Assembly (NCBI GenBank): GCA_018873245.2
Contig: JAEMBT020000003.1
Span: 226,001 to 290,000 of the forward strand
Reading direction: 5' to 3'
Length of the DNA: 64,000 nt
DNA from: Archegozetes longisetosus
Taxonomy: Eukaryota; Arthropoda; Arachnida; Sarcoptiformes; Trhypochthoniidae
The translations under genes were made by a program, and so were the position numbers. The number at the start of each line of letters is the position of its first letter. The stretch's first letter is position 1. The notes below the pieces were generated by a model. That model had not been told where the DNA came from. It saw only the letters and a program-made list of their open reading frames with translations, and searched no databases. Positions 34,990 through 46,329 of the stretch are shown piece by piece.

Positions 34990-35553
34990 ATGAGCACAAC
35001 TCTGATCAAAAGTTTTGTGGTTTTATGCTCATTCTTATTAAATGAAAGTTTTACATTGATTGAATACGAATTTCGAGAAATCGGAAGAAAATTATCGCAA
35101 AGATGTTTGAAGAATATTTCTGAGGAAATCATTTTCTGTACAAACAAATTTTATTCAGTAATAAATGAATTAAAAAGTGATTCAAACTCAGTAGAAATAG
35201 AGTGCTGTTCTCTATGGAAATGGAAGTTATGCCTTCAAGATAGTATTTTAGAAAATAATGTCCGATTCAATTGCAACAAATCAACCGATTTGCCATTTAT
35301 TTATTCATTTCCTGAACCCAATTCTGTCGCAAATCTCTTTATTTCGAACTATTGTCGCGATTATTCTTTTGGATCAGCTTCTTGTCTACCATTTGCCACC
35401 TGGAAGATTGTCTTAATATCAGTATTTTCTGCGATAATTGTCTTACTAATAACATATTGTTTTATTGACTGTATTCGTCATAAAATGGTTCATCAAAAAA
35501 GAAAAACTCTTAATCAAAGAATAAACGAATCAAAAATGGTTTCTAGGCTTTAA
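34990..35553 (+). CDS. Small cysteine-rich single-pass membrane protein, intronless, 187 aa
   Basis: Relative of the gene at 10983-11640. It has a signal peptide (MSTTLIKSFVVLCSFLL) and a lumenal region with spaced cysteines including RCLKNISEEIIFC, ECCSLWKWKLC and NYCRDYSFGSASC. One transmembrane helix follows (WKIVLISVFSAIIVLLITYC), then a cytoplasmic tail of about 33 residues rich in Lys and Arg. Possible N-glycosylation sites are NES, NIS and NKS. It is a single exon, whereas its relative has two introns. The following gene is the convergent DEG/ENaC gene, about 190 bp away. Function is unknown; a cell-surface protein is inferred from topology. Confidence 0.78.
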   Translation: MSTTLIKSFVVLCSFLLNESFTLIEYEFREIGRKLSQRCLKNISEEIIFCTNKFYSVINELKSDSNSVEIECCSLWKWKLCLQDSILENNVRFNCNKSTDLPFIYSFPEPNSVANLFISNYCRDYSFGSASCLPFATWKIVLISVFSAIIVLLITYCFIDCIRHKMVHQKRKTLNQRINESKMVSRL

Positions 35554-35738
35554 TGAAGCTTCGATAAGTATTTATTATTTATTAATCCTATTAAAAACGG
35601 ACTTTGTTTTTACAAAATGTTCAAAAATGACATTTGAATGCTATAAAGTCTTACAGCTCATAATAAATGAAGTTTTGATGTAATTGTTAAGAGACACGTA
35701 AAGACAGTAAACAAACAAGAATTGTATTTAAAACACAT

Positions 35739-37415
35739 TCACAAGTAATAGATTTCGATCAATTCCCATAAGTATTTGCAAACTTTTATCAAACTGAATA
35801 AAAACCAAATCAATAGAAACCAAAACGCAACCAAACCGCCTAAGGATCCAATCAATTCGACGCAAGACATGGCTTCCAAATGACTTATGACTAAGTCGGG
35901 ACTCAATTTCCTTCTAATAGTGATGTTTGCTTCACTCGTGTCGCCGGTAATCAAATCACTTACAGATAATTGATAGGATTCTGTGGAACAGTCTTTCAAA
36001 CATTTATGACTGTTGTGCTGACTCTCGCGTTCACATTTCTCAACGACACTGTTGTATTGTTCTTCAGAATTGCAGTCTTTGTTAAAACACAACTTTTGCC
36101 CCAATTCTACCAAATCTCGTCTTATCGCTGAATATCTCGAAACACATCCGAGACAGCGATTACGCAATTCCGCGAGAATGCACTTATATAAGCAGTCACC
36201 AAATGATAAGTCAGTGATTGAAGGCATTCGTCTTCCGATTCCGTCTAGTAATGTTTTGCTATAATTTCGACATTTGTTAAGAAATCGCGATTCAATCATG
36301 TTAATTTTCGTCACATGATATCGTATTTCGTATTTGCGATTCAATGAGATTGGAATGAATTCCAATCTATTATTATTGGGAATGAAGTTATCTTGATGAA
36401 TTGCAATTTCAGAATTACCTAACTCATTGTGATCAGATGACTGGATCTGAACATTAATGTAGGAATCTTTGGCCAAATCTATTGAAAAACTTTTTTTTTC
36501 TCTATTTGTTTTATTTGATAATTGGCTGAAGTAAGTGAAACATTTCCTATTCCTAAAATCGATTCAATTGGAAAAGCTATTGTTGCACATGAATGGATCT
36601 GATTGTTGGCACGATATTTACATCTGTGGCCAAATTCTGATAGACTTGTATTGAATAAGTCTGAAACTGTCATTTGTTGGCATTTATTTAGCGAGGAATT
36701 AATGTTATTCTGATCACAATTCTGACCGAAAGGAATAATAATCGGTAAACATATAGTGACTGATGGAAATTCAAAGCGTTGCGGTAATTCATAGCTCGCA
36801 GTAATTATTGTTTCATAACTTAAATAAATAGAAAACAGATGAATTATTTGCAAAAGTAAACCCAAAAAACAGATGAAAACAATCATCAAATGAATCCATT
36901 GTTGAATTGAAACACTTTTTAACAGCGTTAAAATCATTGAAGTCTTCGATTTTTGCCAGTGTTCGGTCCAAACCGGAATCTTTTTCCTAATTGTCCGGTC
37001 GTCAGGAATGTCGTAATCAACCTAGAAGTCAATAATAATTTATTTGATGAACGTTATAACCAAAAATAGTTTGAACGCTATCAATGGAAATGAAATATTG
37101 ACTCTTCTCAATAAATAACTGTTTTCTTAAATCGAATTTGAAAACTTAAAAATCTGGCTCAAGCTTAAAAATAACTTTTTGGTTGACAATAGTCTAAAAA
37201 TGGCCAGAAAATGGAAAAAAGCGACAGTTGATTAGACAGAAAAGAGTAATAAGCTGGCACCGCATGTAACCGAAATAGTATGGGTTTGCGTTGCAGCCGA
37301 GACAAACCTGAAAGCTAACGGTCGCCAAATCGAACTTCACTTTTTTTTGTTTAGTTTTATTTAAATTCGATTTAAAAGCATTACAAGCACTCAAAGCGGG
37401 TGCGACTTTTTTCAT
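35739..37415 (-). CDS. DEG/ENaC family channel subunit with one frame break
   Basis: Amiloride-sensitive-channel family (pickpocket/degenerin type): trimeric plasma-membrane cation channels with two transmembrane helices. The main exon is 37021-35739, starting after acceptor CTTCTAG and reading VDYDIPDDRTIRKKIPVW. A possible first exon is 37415-37308 (MKKVAPALSACNAF...), joined in phase 0; this exon is tentative. TM1 is IHLMIVFICFLGLLLQIIHL, followed by the family motif FEFPSVTICL. The ectodomain carries the cysteine-rich series (DCLYKC, RCLGC, KLCFNKDC, KCLKDC, then STESYQL). TM2 is SLGGLVAFWFLLIWFLFSL; the usual G-x-S filter after the GG is not there. An A9 run at about 36492-36500 breaks the frame by one base; on both sides the reading is clearly coding. 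Total length of about 460 residues is normal. Confidence 0.8.
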
Positions 37416-38147
37416 TTCAAACACATTTCAAAATTATTATTATTATAGAAAACAACCAATTATTACTAGAACAGAGAATAAAACAAACTAAGACAAAATT
37501 TTTGCCAACAATTGGGTCAAAAAGAGATTGAAACCTATGGAAACCGAAGAAAACAAAACATAATTAATTAGTACTTTCTATAATAACTTTTCTATTCAGT
37601 CATTCGTGCAAAACGTGACCGACAATTAGATAGTTATTTGCTTATTAATTTATGCACATTTATTCAAAGGTAAGATAAAAGCTATTATTTCAATCATTTT
37701 CCCCTAATTATCACTTTTTTGCACAACTTATGAGTCCTGTTGAGAAACAAAAACTTTTATTATTTTGTTATTCATTAATAGTTTAATAAATAAGTGAACA
37801 ATGCATTCATAAATATTTACTAAAAACGCGAGGATTTGCGCTTTTTTGAAAATTTAGAAAATTTGTTCCCAAGTGCTGATGGATACGCACGTTTCTGTAA
37901 ATGCGTTTAACGTCTCACTCTTTGAGCATTAAAACAGTTTCAGTGGTATTTGTTTACTATTGCTATTTGTGTTCATTAAATGCATTGATAATTTCAACAT
38001 AAAGTTATTCGTTTTCATTTTTTATCTTACTTTAACCTTTTATTGACTCTTAAAGCGCCAAATTCTAGTATTAGTTATTTTTCAGTTGTTATCTATTTTA
38101 GATTTAAGTTAAGACAAGTTTTAAAATGTATTCTTTCATCTAAAGTG

Positions 38148-38178
38148 GATCATCAAAAAGTACTACTTTTTGATGATC
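38148..38178. repeat. 31-bp perfect inverted repeat
   Basis: GATCATCAAAAAGTA is followed by a single C and then its exact reverse complement. Visible directly. Confidence 0.9.
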
Positions 38179-38578
38179 TAATTCTAGCGTAAAAGTAGTA
38201 TTATTTAAGAAGTTGATAAAAGCTATTTGGTTGAAGTTTGGTGAACTTGGACGACAGTATAGCTTTTGGGTCGGGCACATCTATTACACATTGTTGTTCG
38301 CTTCATCCTAATTATTGCAGTGAGGGCTAAATCCAAATCAATTGTATTAGGTGCATTTTTGCGGGTCACTTCCTGTCACATCTCGTATGGGCCTCTATTG
38401 AAGAGTGCCATCGGTGTAATGGCCTAAGAGCTGCGTCTACGTACGCCAGAGTATAAGCTATCCTATTGCGAAGCATTGTACTGTGTGTTGCCATCTATTG
38501 GTTGATTGTTTGAAACAACTTTTACTCATTATATTGACTTGAGAACGTGATTGCAAACTACGCTACTCTAAAATGAAC

Positions 38579-38685
38579 TGTTCGGGACCACCCGTCCCCT
38601 TATGTTACGGTTTGGTTACCTTGGCTGTGAATCCCTCTCCTTGTTTGAGCGTAACGTAATTAATAGATAATACCAATCATATTAA
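38579..38685 (+). repeat. Dispersed repeat, copy 2
   Basis: Matches 25771-25910 in block order: GTTCGG, a C-rich stretch, TATGT-ACG, and GCGTAACGTAATTAAT. See copy 1. Confidence 0.45.
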
Positions 38686-38844
38686 ATCACTTTTAGGCTT
38701 ATAGTAAAGATGTTTTATGCAACTTTCAATCAGATTTGAACACTTTATTGCAATCTATTGTTTTGTTCACAGACTAATAATTCAATACTTATATTAAATA
38801 TTATATTATTTTATAAATAATTTGTATTTTGAAGGACTAGTTGT

Positions 38845-41569
38845 TCATTGAATTCCAGACATAAAACTGGTGTCAAAGTTTTGAATAAGAGTTCGAACAA
38901 AAGACATTTCACTTCGAGTTTGTTCGAAAATTGTTGTATTTGTCAAAAGATTATTGTTGGTATTGTTGGCACTTCTCAAGATATTAGGCGCCCAAACCAT
39001 AGACAGGTTTGCGTCGTCCATCTTCGTGTCGCAAACGTGTTCGGGAGCGGAGAACACCTGAAGAAATCTGATTAAATAACTTAATGACAATTTGTTAATT
39101 TTGGGCATTTTTTCCATTATAAGATTTGTGGCGCGCTTTGGGTCGTGCGCACAATCCAGGGCTTCGGAATATAACGCAAACGGGATTACGGGTTCTTTTA
39201 GTTCCCGGAAATACAGTTTAAGACTGGAAGCGATCACATGAATGTCGTCTTTGATGACTAAGCTGCTCAAATCATCGTTTAATTCTTCATCTAATTGATT
39301 TATTATTGTTGTATCGACTGATGAGAGGTAAGAGATAATGAGATAAAACGAGAGCAGACTGTACTGATACTCACTCCTCATTTTCAATTGGTTCACTTCA
39401 TCGAGATCTCCGACACAACGAAAAACTCCCTCTCGGTCTCCATCCCCATTACAACGACACCTCAACAGGGCTTCGGTCAGATATACGATTGGCCTAAACA
39501 TAATCAAATACTATTAATAACGGCTGGGGTTAGTTAACAAATGATACCATGGAATGAGTCGTTTTCCGCCAATGACAGCATCGCTCAATAACTCTCCAAA
39601 GACGCCGACAAACCCGACGCGAACACATCTCAAGACACGCTGCACCTCTTCTTTATCATGTGGTTTGCGAACGTACACGACGTGCGACTGTTGCGAACGG
39701 CGTAATTGCTGTTCAAACTTTCGGCGAACGACTTCACGGGCGTATGGGTTCGAATGTGATGCGAGAAATGCGTTCAGATGTGGCGCCAACTTATTCGACG
39801 GTGGAAAATACCAGAAACACGAACACATCAGTTGGAGTCCTCTCAATTCGGAATCAGTCGACGGATTATTAGTGGTTTGTCTCGCGATTTGAACTAACAG
39901 TTCATCTCTAAGTATCGGCTGTTGAGTCGCTGTGGTCAACAAATACAACGCAATGTCGTTGTCGTCCATTTGGTTCTCATGGCTTTCATTGGATGCCAAG
40001 TCTTTCATAAACTTTTGCACCAATTTAAACATTGCTTTCGATTCTTGTCTTAACTTTTGATCACTTATTGACGAAATCATTGGCTTGCGAATCGACTTTT
40101 TGCTCCATTCTAGCATTGATTTCAGAGAAACTTTGCGTCCAATAAAAAGTCCGCGCTTTCGATGTCTCGAAATATTATTTTCTTTAGCGAACGACTCAAT
40201 CGATAACAAGTTCTCGTTATTCGATCTGAACGCGATTTCGGTTGCAGTTGTTGCCAATGATTGCGATGACGACTGCGTTGCGTTCGGCATTAACGACAAC
40301 GTGTGTGACATCTGTCTGTTCGGTGGCGTCTGTGGTCTTATCAGTGTCAAGGTCTGCGTCGTTGTTGTGGTTGGAGTTGCGGTCATCCTTTTATTAATAC
40401 TGTTATCTCTATTACTATTTGTATTATTATTACTATTGATTGAGATTTGAGTCAAAGAATGACTTTTGGTCGGAATTAATGACTGCGACATCGACTGCGA
40501 TGTCGTGCTTGTGGTGACAGTCGTTGCTATCAGTTGTCGTTCTCTTTGTGTGGCAGACATCAACTGTTCTTGTCTTCTAGTAGTAAAGTGCTGTCTCTCG
40601 TCTTCGTTACTCGAATTGCTATCTGACTCGTAATGACTGTCATCGCAGTCATACTCTTCGCAGTCGTATTCGTCGTCGGCATCACATGACAAGTCGCTAT
40701 CGTAGTCAATCATGTCCTCGTCGTCAAAGTCATCGTTTGAGTCGCATTTGTCGCCGAAATCAACGTCTACATCTCTGTCTCTCATCGAATATGTTATTCC
40801 TTTTGCAAAACGCGCTTCGCTTATTAAATAATGTCTGCGAAATAAGAACTAATTAATAGGCTGGTCATTGGATTGACAAGTGTATTGGCGGAAATTACTT
40901 AAGACTCGGATTTCTAAATGACTGATTATTCAAATGATAAGTATTTATCTGCGAATAGTTTGGTGTTTGCGTCGCTCTCGTTATGACTTGGGGTGTCGTT
41001 TGTGTCATTGCATCGCATTTCGATTGACTGCTAGCCGACGACTGCGTTGTGTTCTGTTTCAAGATTTGCAACTTAGCCAAAGGCACGACTATTGAGTTAT
41101 GCGATTGAGGTCTACACAATGGCAAATGAACAAAATTATAACGCAATTTTAAAAATGTAACTTGATCTGACTTACTTTTTCCAAACAGTTTTCGAGTCTT
41201 TTGCGCAATAATAATAGAATCTCTGACTATTAGTATCCTAAACAGCAATTAAGCATGGTTTATCGTATCGAATTGACAAAACTCATCAAATCTGCAATTT
41301 TCTACAATCTCTTACGTATAGTTCCCACCACTGAGTCAATAAGGGATTGGAAGCTCTTGAGATCGAAATATCTGTTCCTTTTGGTTCATCCCATCGACAT
41401 TCGCCTCTAAATGCAATTACAACTAACAGATTAACACAATCAACGATCCGATCAGTACTCACGTGATTAGGTTTGCAAACATTTGAACTTTCGATTTCGG
41501 TTCGATAATTTCTATCCATTGATTATTCGATTGATTAGTGTTTGAATTCATTTCTTGTTTTGACGACAT
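38845..41569 (-). CDS. Vilse: Vilse/ARHGAP39 Rho GTPase-activating protein, 7 exons, 783 aa
   Basis: GTPase-activating protein for Rac/Cdc42 in Robo-linked axon and tracheal guidance in other animals. Exons on the minus strand: 41569-41463, 41406-41316, 41237-41176, 41111-40899, 40834-39548, 39493-39375 and 39317-38845; every junction is GT-AG and in phase (2,352 nt). Domains in order: WW1 (QWIEIIEPKSKVQMFANLI, then TGECRWDEPKG), WW2 (QWWELYDTNSQRFYYYC, then KTVWKKPQ), VPLAKLQ, an acidic Asp/Glu/Ser-rich segment, MyTH4 (SKAMFKLVQKFM, LRGLQLMCSCFWYFPPS, LNAFLASH), and RhoGAP (GVFRCVGDLDEVNQLK with the arginine finger in GVFR; LYFRELKEPVIPFALY; LSMVWAPNIL). The WW-WW-MyTH4-RhoGAP order is specific to this family. 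The acidic insert and low-complexity Ser/Thr/Gln linker are long. It is head to head with PTB. Confidence 0.95.
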
Positions 41570-42460
41570 TTTCGACCGAAGATCAAATCAGCAAAACGCA
41601 TGCGCACAGCCATACTATTTTTACTATTTTTGTTTATTTATTTTGATTTATTTTATTAATAGTGACTCAAAAAATAATGATACAAACTCATAGTGAATAT
41701 AATCGTTGTTGGTCCAACAATATTAAATTTGAATTTAAAGTTGATTTAATCATATTGAAATGATAATAGAAATAGTGATTATGAAGTATAAATACGTTCA
41801 TAGAAAAATTCAGTGCAACAGAACCCTTTTTAGAAACACGTTATTTATCGAGAGAACATTTTTTGACAATTGAGTCATTAGTGCGCAGACGCATAAATGG
41901 CTCTCGAGTTGAGTCTCAGAACGAATGAAAAATATTTTTCGTTAAAAAACGTGTAAAAAGCAAAACATTTATTTTAGAAAAATATATTTATTGCAAACAA
42001 TTTTAAGTTTTATTTTCATATTTTTCGACAATTATTTTGATTTAATTTATATTTTTGTGAATCATTCATTCGAGTAATTAAATGTAAAGAAAAATAAATA
42101 AAATAATTAGAAATAAAAGAAGAAAATAATGACAAAAGTAAGTGAACTCTCGATCACGTGACGAACGACTCATTCATAGGAACTGGTCTTCCATTGAGTC
42201 GTTTAGTGGTTCAAAAGACACACCTTTTTATAGAAAGTCTTTGTTTGAATTCTTTTTCTATCTTTTGTTCTCTTTTTCTCTAAAATTCATTCCATTTTCT
42301 CATCAATTAATTCATTATTTCTTATTTTGTTTTATTTTATAATTATTTTTACTTTGATTTACAAATTTTTACTAGTATTTTTTTTTATACAAAACTGTTT
42401 TATACAAAAACTAATAATTGATTTATAACTGAATTAAAGCGAAATTCGGACGACTTATCG
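41570..42460. promoter_or_regulatory. Divergent promoter region between Vilse and PTB
   Basis: About 890 bp separate the two start codons, which face away from each other. It is AT-rich apart from an NRF1-like site next to Vilse and a GATCACGTGACG E-box near 42155. The PTB-proximal part is T-rich and is probably 5' UTR. Shared regulation is plausible but not shown. Confidence 0.5.
41597..41607. promoter_or_regulatory. NRF1-like site
   Basis: CGCATGCGCAC lies about 28 bp upstream of the Vilse start codon. It matches the palindromic core (TGCGCATGCGCA) bound by NRF1/Ewg in animals. Its closeness to the ATG suggests a core-promoter role and a very short 5' UTR. Confidence 0.5.
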
Positions 42461-44816
42461 ATGGATTCATTGACTAATAATTCGACAGAAGTTTTGCAAC
42501 AAATTAACGGAAGTTTGAATTTAAAAAATGAAAACAATTCCGAAAATAATAATAATATTAATGAAAACAATAATGAAATCACGAAAAAAGTGAAACTTAA
42601 CGATACGAACGACACAAATGTAAACCAAAGACAACAACAAACGACCACAAACGGCACGAATAATGCCACCAACGCTTCGGCGACGGCCACACCAATCAAA
42701 TCACGTGTGGTTCACGTGCGCAACATTCCAGTCGACACGACCGAAACAGATCTGATCGGTCTGGCGATGTCGTTCGGACGCGTCACTAATTGTCTCATTT
42801 TGAGAGGTATTGAAGGCTTTGCGTGACTTGTCATTTGTTGTATTTTTATGATTTGTGGTTTTTATTTTAGGCAAAAGTCAGGCTTTCATCGAGTTTTCTG
42901 ATTCTCATTCAGCGCAACAAATGGTTAGCTATTGGTTACAAACGACTGTCGCCGGCGTTGCCACACAATTGCAGCCAACCATTAGGTGAGACATAGGTTC
43001 ACGTTCTGACATTCACTTGTCATTCGATTATTATATCATTGTAGAGGTCGGAATGTATTCTGTCAGTTATCGAACCACAAGGAACTGAAAACTAATAACA
43101 ATCACGCGATGCACAACAATAACAATCACATGAACAATAGTGGTGGTGACCACGTGTCCCAGTCTTCATCGCATGACTCTCTGTCGCAGTCGAGCACAAC
43201 TCAGATGACGCCATCGCCGGTAATTCGAGTGGTAGTCGAAAACCTATTATATTCGGTTTCATTAGAAATACTGCACTCAGTGTTTTCACGCGCGGGAAAA
43301 GTGTCGAAAATCGTGACGTTCACAAAGAACGGATCTTTTCAGGCGTTGATTCAGTTCCAGGAGTCGTCGCACGCCATTCAAGCAAAACAACTATTGGACG
43401 GACAGAATCTGTTTCACGCCGCAAATACTTTGAGAATCGAGTTCTCTAAATTACAACAATTGAACGTCAAATACAATAACGACAAATCTAGAGATTATAC
43501 TAACCCGTCGTTGCCTTCGATGACAACGCAGTCGTCTCTAAATGACGTTATGACAGACCCGTCGCTCATGACGTCTCTGTTGAACAGCGGACACCACTCG
43601 CAATCATCACAACAACTGTTCGCAAATCCATTTGCGGTCAATCAGTCGTTAAACTCACTAAGAGCTTTGAATCCTCTGCACGCTTTGCAACAATTGAACG
43701 CTCATTCGAACACTTTGGGGCAATTGGGAGCGTTGGGCGCATTGGGAACAGGACTGGGACCGACCGGCGCCCCAAATGGAATGCAGTCTTCGGTTCTGTT
43801 GGTCTCAAATCTTAACGAAAGCGTGAGTTTTATAATAATCAATGTCTTGATAGTTAAATGTTTGATTCAATTATTTGTTGAATTCATTGCTTTTTTGATT
43901 GTTTTGTTTTTCAAACTCTTTATTGATTTCATACTTTTTCTCTCTTTTCTCTGATTTTCACGTATTTTATAATAAAAACGACGCCCTAATAGACGACAAC
44001 GCCTGACGCTTTGTTCACTCTTTTCGGTAATTCTATTTTCCAAATCTTTTTATTTATTAAACAATTTTATTATTTGAATATTCGTCGATCTCTATCTCAT
44101 TATGTCATAAGCAATAAATGCACTCAATGTAAGCATAATTACAATTGAAATAACTACAGGTGTTTACGGGGACGTGATTCGGGTTAAGATATTGTTCAAT
44201 AAGAAGGACAACGCGTTGATTCAAATGGCAGAGCCGGCACAGGCGCAGTTGGCGCAGACGTATTTGGACAAGATCAAACTGAACGGGAGAGTCATTAGAG
44301 TTACGCAGTCCAAGCACCAATTGGTCCAAATGCCTAAAGAAGGTCAACACGTAAGTGAATCTAAACGCGACCGAATGTCAGTATATAATATAAGATGAAC
44401 CGATTTGCTTGAATAGGATGCCGGTCTCACAAAAGACTATTCGTCTTCGACTTTACACCGCTTTAAGAAACCAGGTTCAAAGAATTACGGAAACATTTAT
44501 CCGCCGTCTGCCACACTCCACTTGTCGAATATCCCGTCGTGCGTCAGTGAAGACGATATTCGGGGGGCATTCGCTCGTGAAACTCAGTGTCAAGTCGTGG
44601 CCTTTAAGTTCTTCCCGAAAGACCGCAAAATGGCTTTAATTCAGTTGCAAAGCGTCGAAGATGCCATTCAGGCACTCATCGCAATGCATAACTATCAGTA
44701 TGACTCGCTATCGCTTTGATTATTATTTTCATTAATAGCTCCAAATTATCTCATTTTCTCACAGACTGTCCGAATCATCGCATTTAAGAGTTTCGTTCTC
44801 CAAATCATCCATTTGA
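42461..44816 (+). CDS. PTB/heph: Polypyrimidine tract-binding protein, 4 RRMs, 7 exons, 598 aa
   Basis: RNA-binding regulator of splicing and mRNA fate in nucleus and cytoplasm. Exons: 42461-42806, 42871-42985, 43045-43822, 43993-44026, 44160-44350, 44417-44697 and 44765-44816, all GT-AG and phase-consistent (1,797 nt). The N-terminus is Asn-rich. RRM1: [20 protein letters not shown], then [12 protein letters not shown]2: [20 protein letters not shown], then [12 protein letters not shown]3: [39 protein letters not shown]4: [24 protein letters not shown], and the family ending [10 protein letters not shown]. The RRM1-RRM2 linker holds an extra Asn/His/Ser-rich stretch. Complete and unbroken; typical animal PTBs are about 530-600 residues. 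Confidence 0.95.
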
Positions 44817-45040
44817 GTGTCATCAGCCAGTCACGTGACTTCTATTCGTCTCTATTTGTCGCCAACTTGTGCCTTTTTTGACAGTATTTTTGCATTTAAT
44901 TATCGATTAATTATTCAAAATAAACTATTTTTCGGTCCAAACAATCAATTAATGAAAACATTTTTGTTCTCTTTTTATTCTCATTTAAACGTAAAAAATA
45001 AAAATATTTTTACTAAAAAAGTCGTGTAAAACATTATTGC
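44817..45040. other. Short 3' flank between convergent genes
   Basis: Between PTB (+) and the cysteine-pair gene (-). One CACGTG (near 44832) lies in the PTB 3' region. AATAAA-like sequence appears near 45000. Confidence 0.4.
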
Positions 45041-46329
45041 TTAGTTGTGGTCTTGGTCTTCGATCTCTTCCTCAAGTGAGTCCCATTCCTGATTCTCGTG
45101 CATCAATTCATTGTTATGGTTACGTAGAGTCGCTCCTCTGTCTTGGCAGCGAACGCACTCCTGGTTGGATGACATCCGATCGCGCGATAAAACACAATCG
45201 CATTTCAAACACGTGTCCCTTATATGATTGTCCACAATCCTTTTGGCCAAAATTGCACGTGAACTGGAAAGAGGAACAGAAAGTATTAAAACTGGTTTAA
45301 AGTACTTATACGCAAAAAGTTAGCGGTTCAACGACTAGTCACGAATTGTGACACTTGTCGCACCGAATACGTCGAAGTGGTCCAAAAGTTCATTACTTTT
45401 TTTGGTTCAAAGCTTTCGATCGAAAGACAGTTCCGTTTGTTTCCAATGACAAGACGTGACACATATCACGCGAAACCATCACATGATCTCTTAATTCACG
45501 TGACGGCGATCCGAATGAAGTGAAGGCCAGTTCGGCGTCAATACCGATGACGTGACGCGCTTTTTTGGCACGAATTCTGAACATTTGATTTGTTATCACG
45601 TGAACGAATACATTCGAATTCCTTTAAGACAATAGAACAAAAACAATGGTTTTATTTGGTCGTCACAACAAGACTCGACTCACAAGAGGAGACTTCGTGC
45701 TGTAATAAAGTCCACGTGATCCAAAGTACAGTTCTGTTCGCATGTGATCATCAGTACGTGTCTGGACGATGGCGTCGAAGGGTATGACGACACGAGAAGA
45801 AAGTCCAGCGAATGGGACGTGTTTTCTGTCTTTTGATTCGATTCAAGTTCAAACGTGACTCAAATTTGGGCCAAAAATACGAGTATTGTCTGTCGCGTGA
45901 CGATAATTTCATTGACTGAAATCTGGCTCTAACTCCCCGGGAACTGAATTCACGTGACAACGCGTTCGACAATCGAATTAAATTGGTTTTGAGTCGAGAA
46001 TCACTTGATTCCAGATCACATCCAATTAGAAACAAAATCTCTGCCGAGTCGACAACTGATATGAGTTTTCTTCCGCCGAACACGTGGTCAGCAGTCGAGT
46101 CACAGTCGAGACATTCGTTTGGAATTCTCGTTATTTTGTGGCGCCGCACAAGAGTTGCTCCAAAATTGCAGACATCACGTGATTGCGCGCACAGTTTTTG
46201 TTCGCGTGAATTGTTTTGCAACTGATTTGCGAACCATTTCCGACAGAGGATTGCATTTTCTTTACTTTCGTTTTCGTCCACTTGTTTGTCACGTGACTCG
46301 AGTCTCAAGTCGTTTGTCGTCAAATTCAT
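45041..46329 (-). CDS. Unrecognised cysteine-pair protein, 3 exons, about 340 aa
   Basis: Not recognised. Minus-strand model: exon 1 from ATG 46329 to an uncertain donor (one phase-compatible GT is at 45757, making the exon 46329-45758), exon 2 45621-45397, and exon 3 45263-45041. The exon 2 to 3 junction is GT-AG and in phase (SKALNQKNSRAILAKRI). Exon 1 has CLDCDSTADHVFGGRKLIS and SAEILFLIGCDLESSD. Exon 2 has FRIRAKKARHVIGIDAELAF. Exon 3 has two cysteine pairs, TCLKCDC and ECVRCQD, that could bind zinc, then an acidic tail (EEEIEDQDHN). No signal peptide. Repeated Ser-Arg-Asp/Glu triplets are encoded by TCACGTGA. The reading frames are long and charged, and base use resembles the neighbouring genes, so I favour a real gene. 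Confidence 0.55.

Larger units (their letters stand above)
37416..38844. other. Intergenic with a palindrome and a dispersed repeat
   Basis: No supported coding frame. It holds a 31-bp perfect palindrome at 38148-38178 and the second copy of a dispersed repeat at 38579-38685. The 3' end of Vilse lies at its right border. Confidence 0.4.

Noticed and set aside
40085-40450. 121-codon plus-strand frame rich in Val/Leu
   Set aside because: It is the shadow of the low-complexity Asn/Thr/Ser part of Vilse exon 5.
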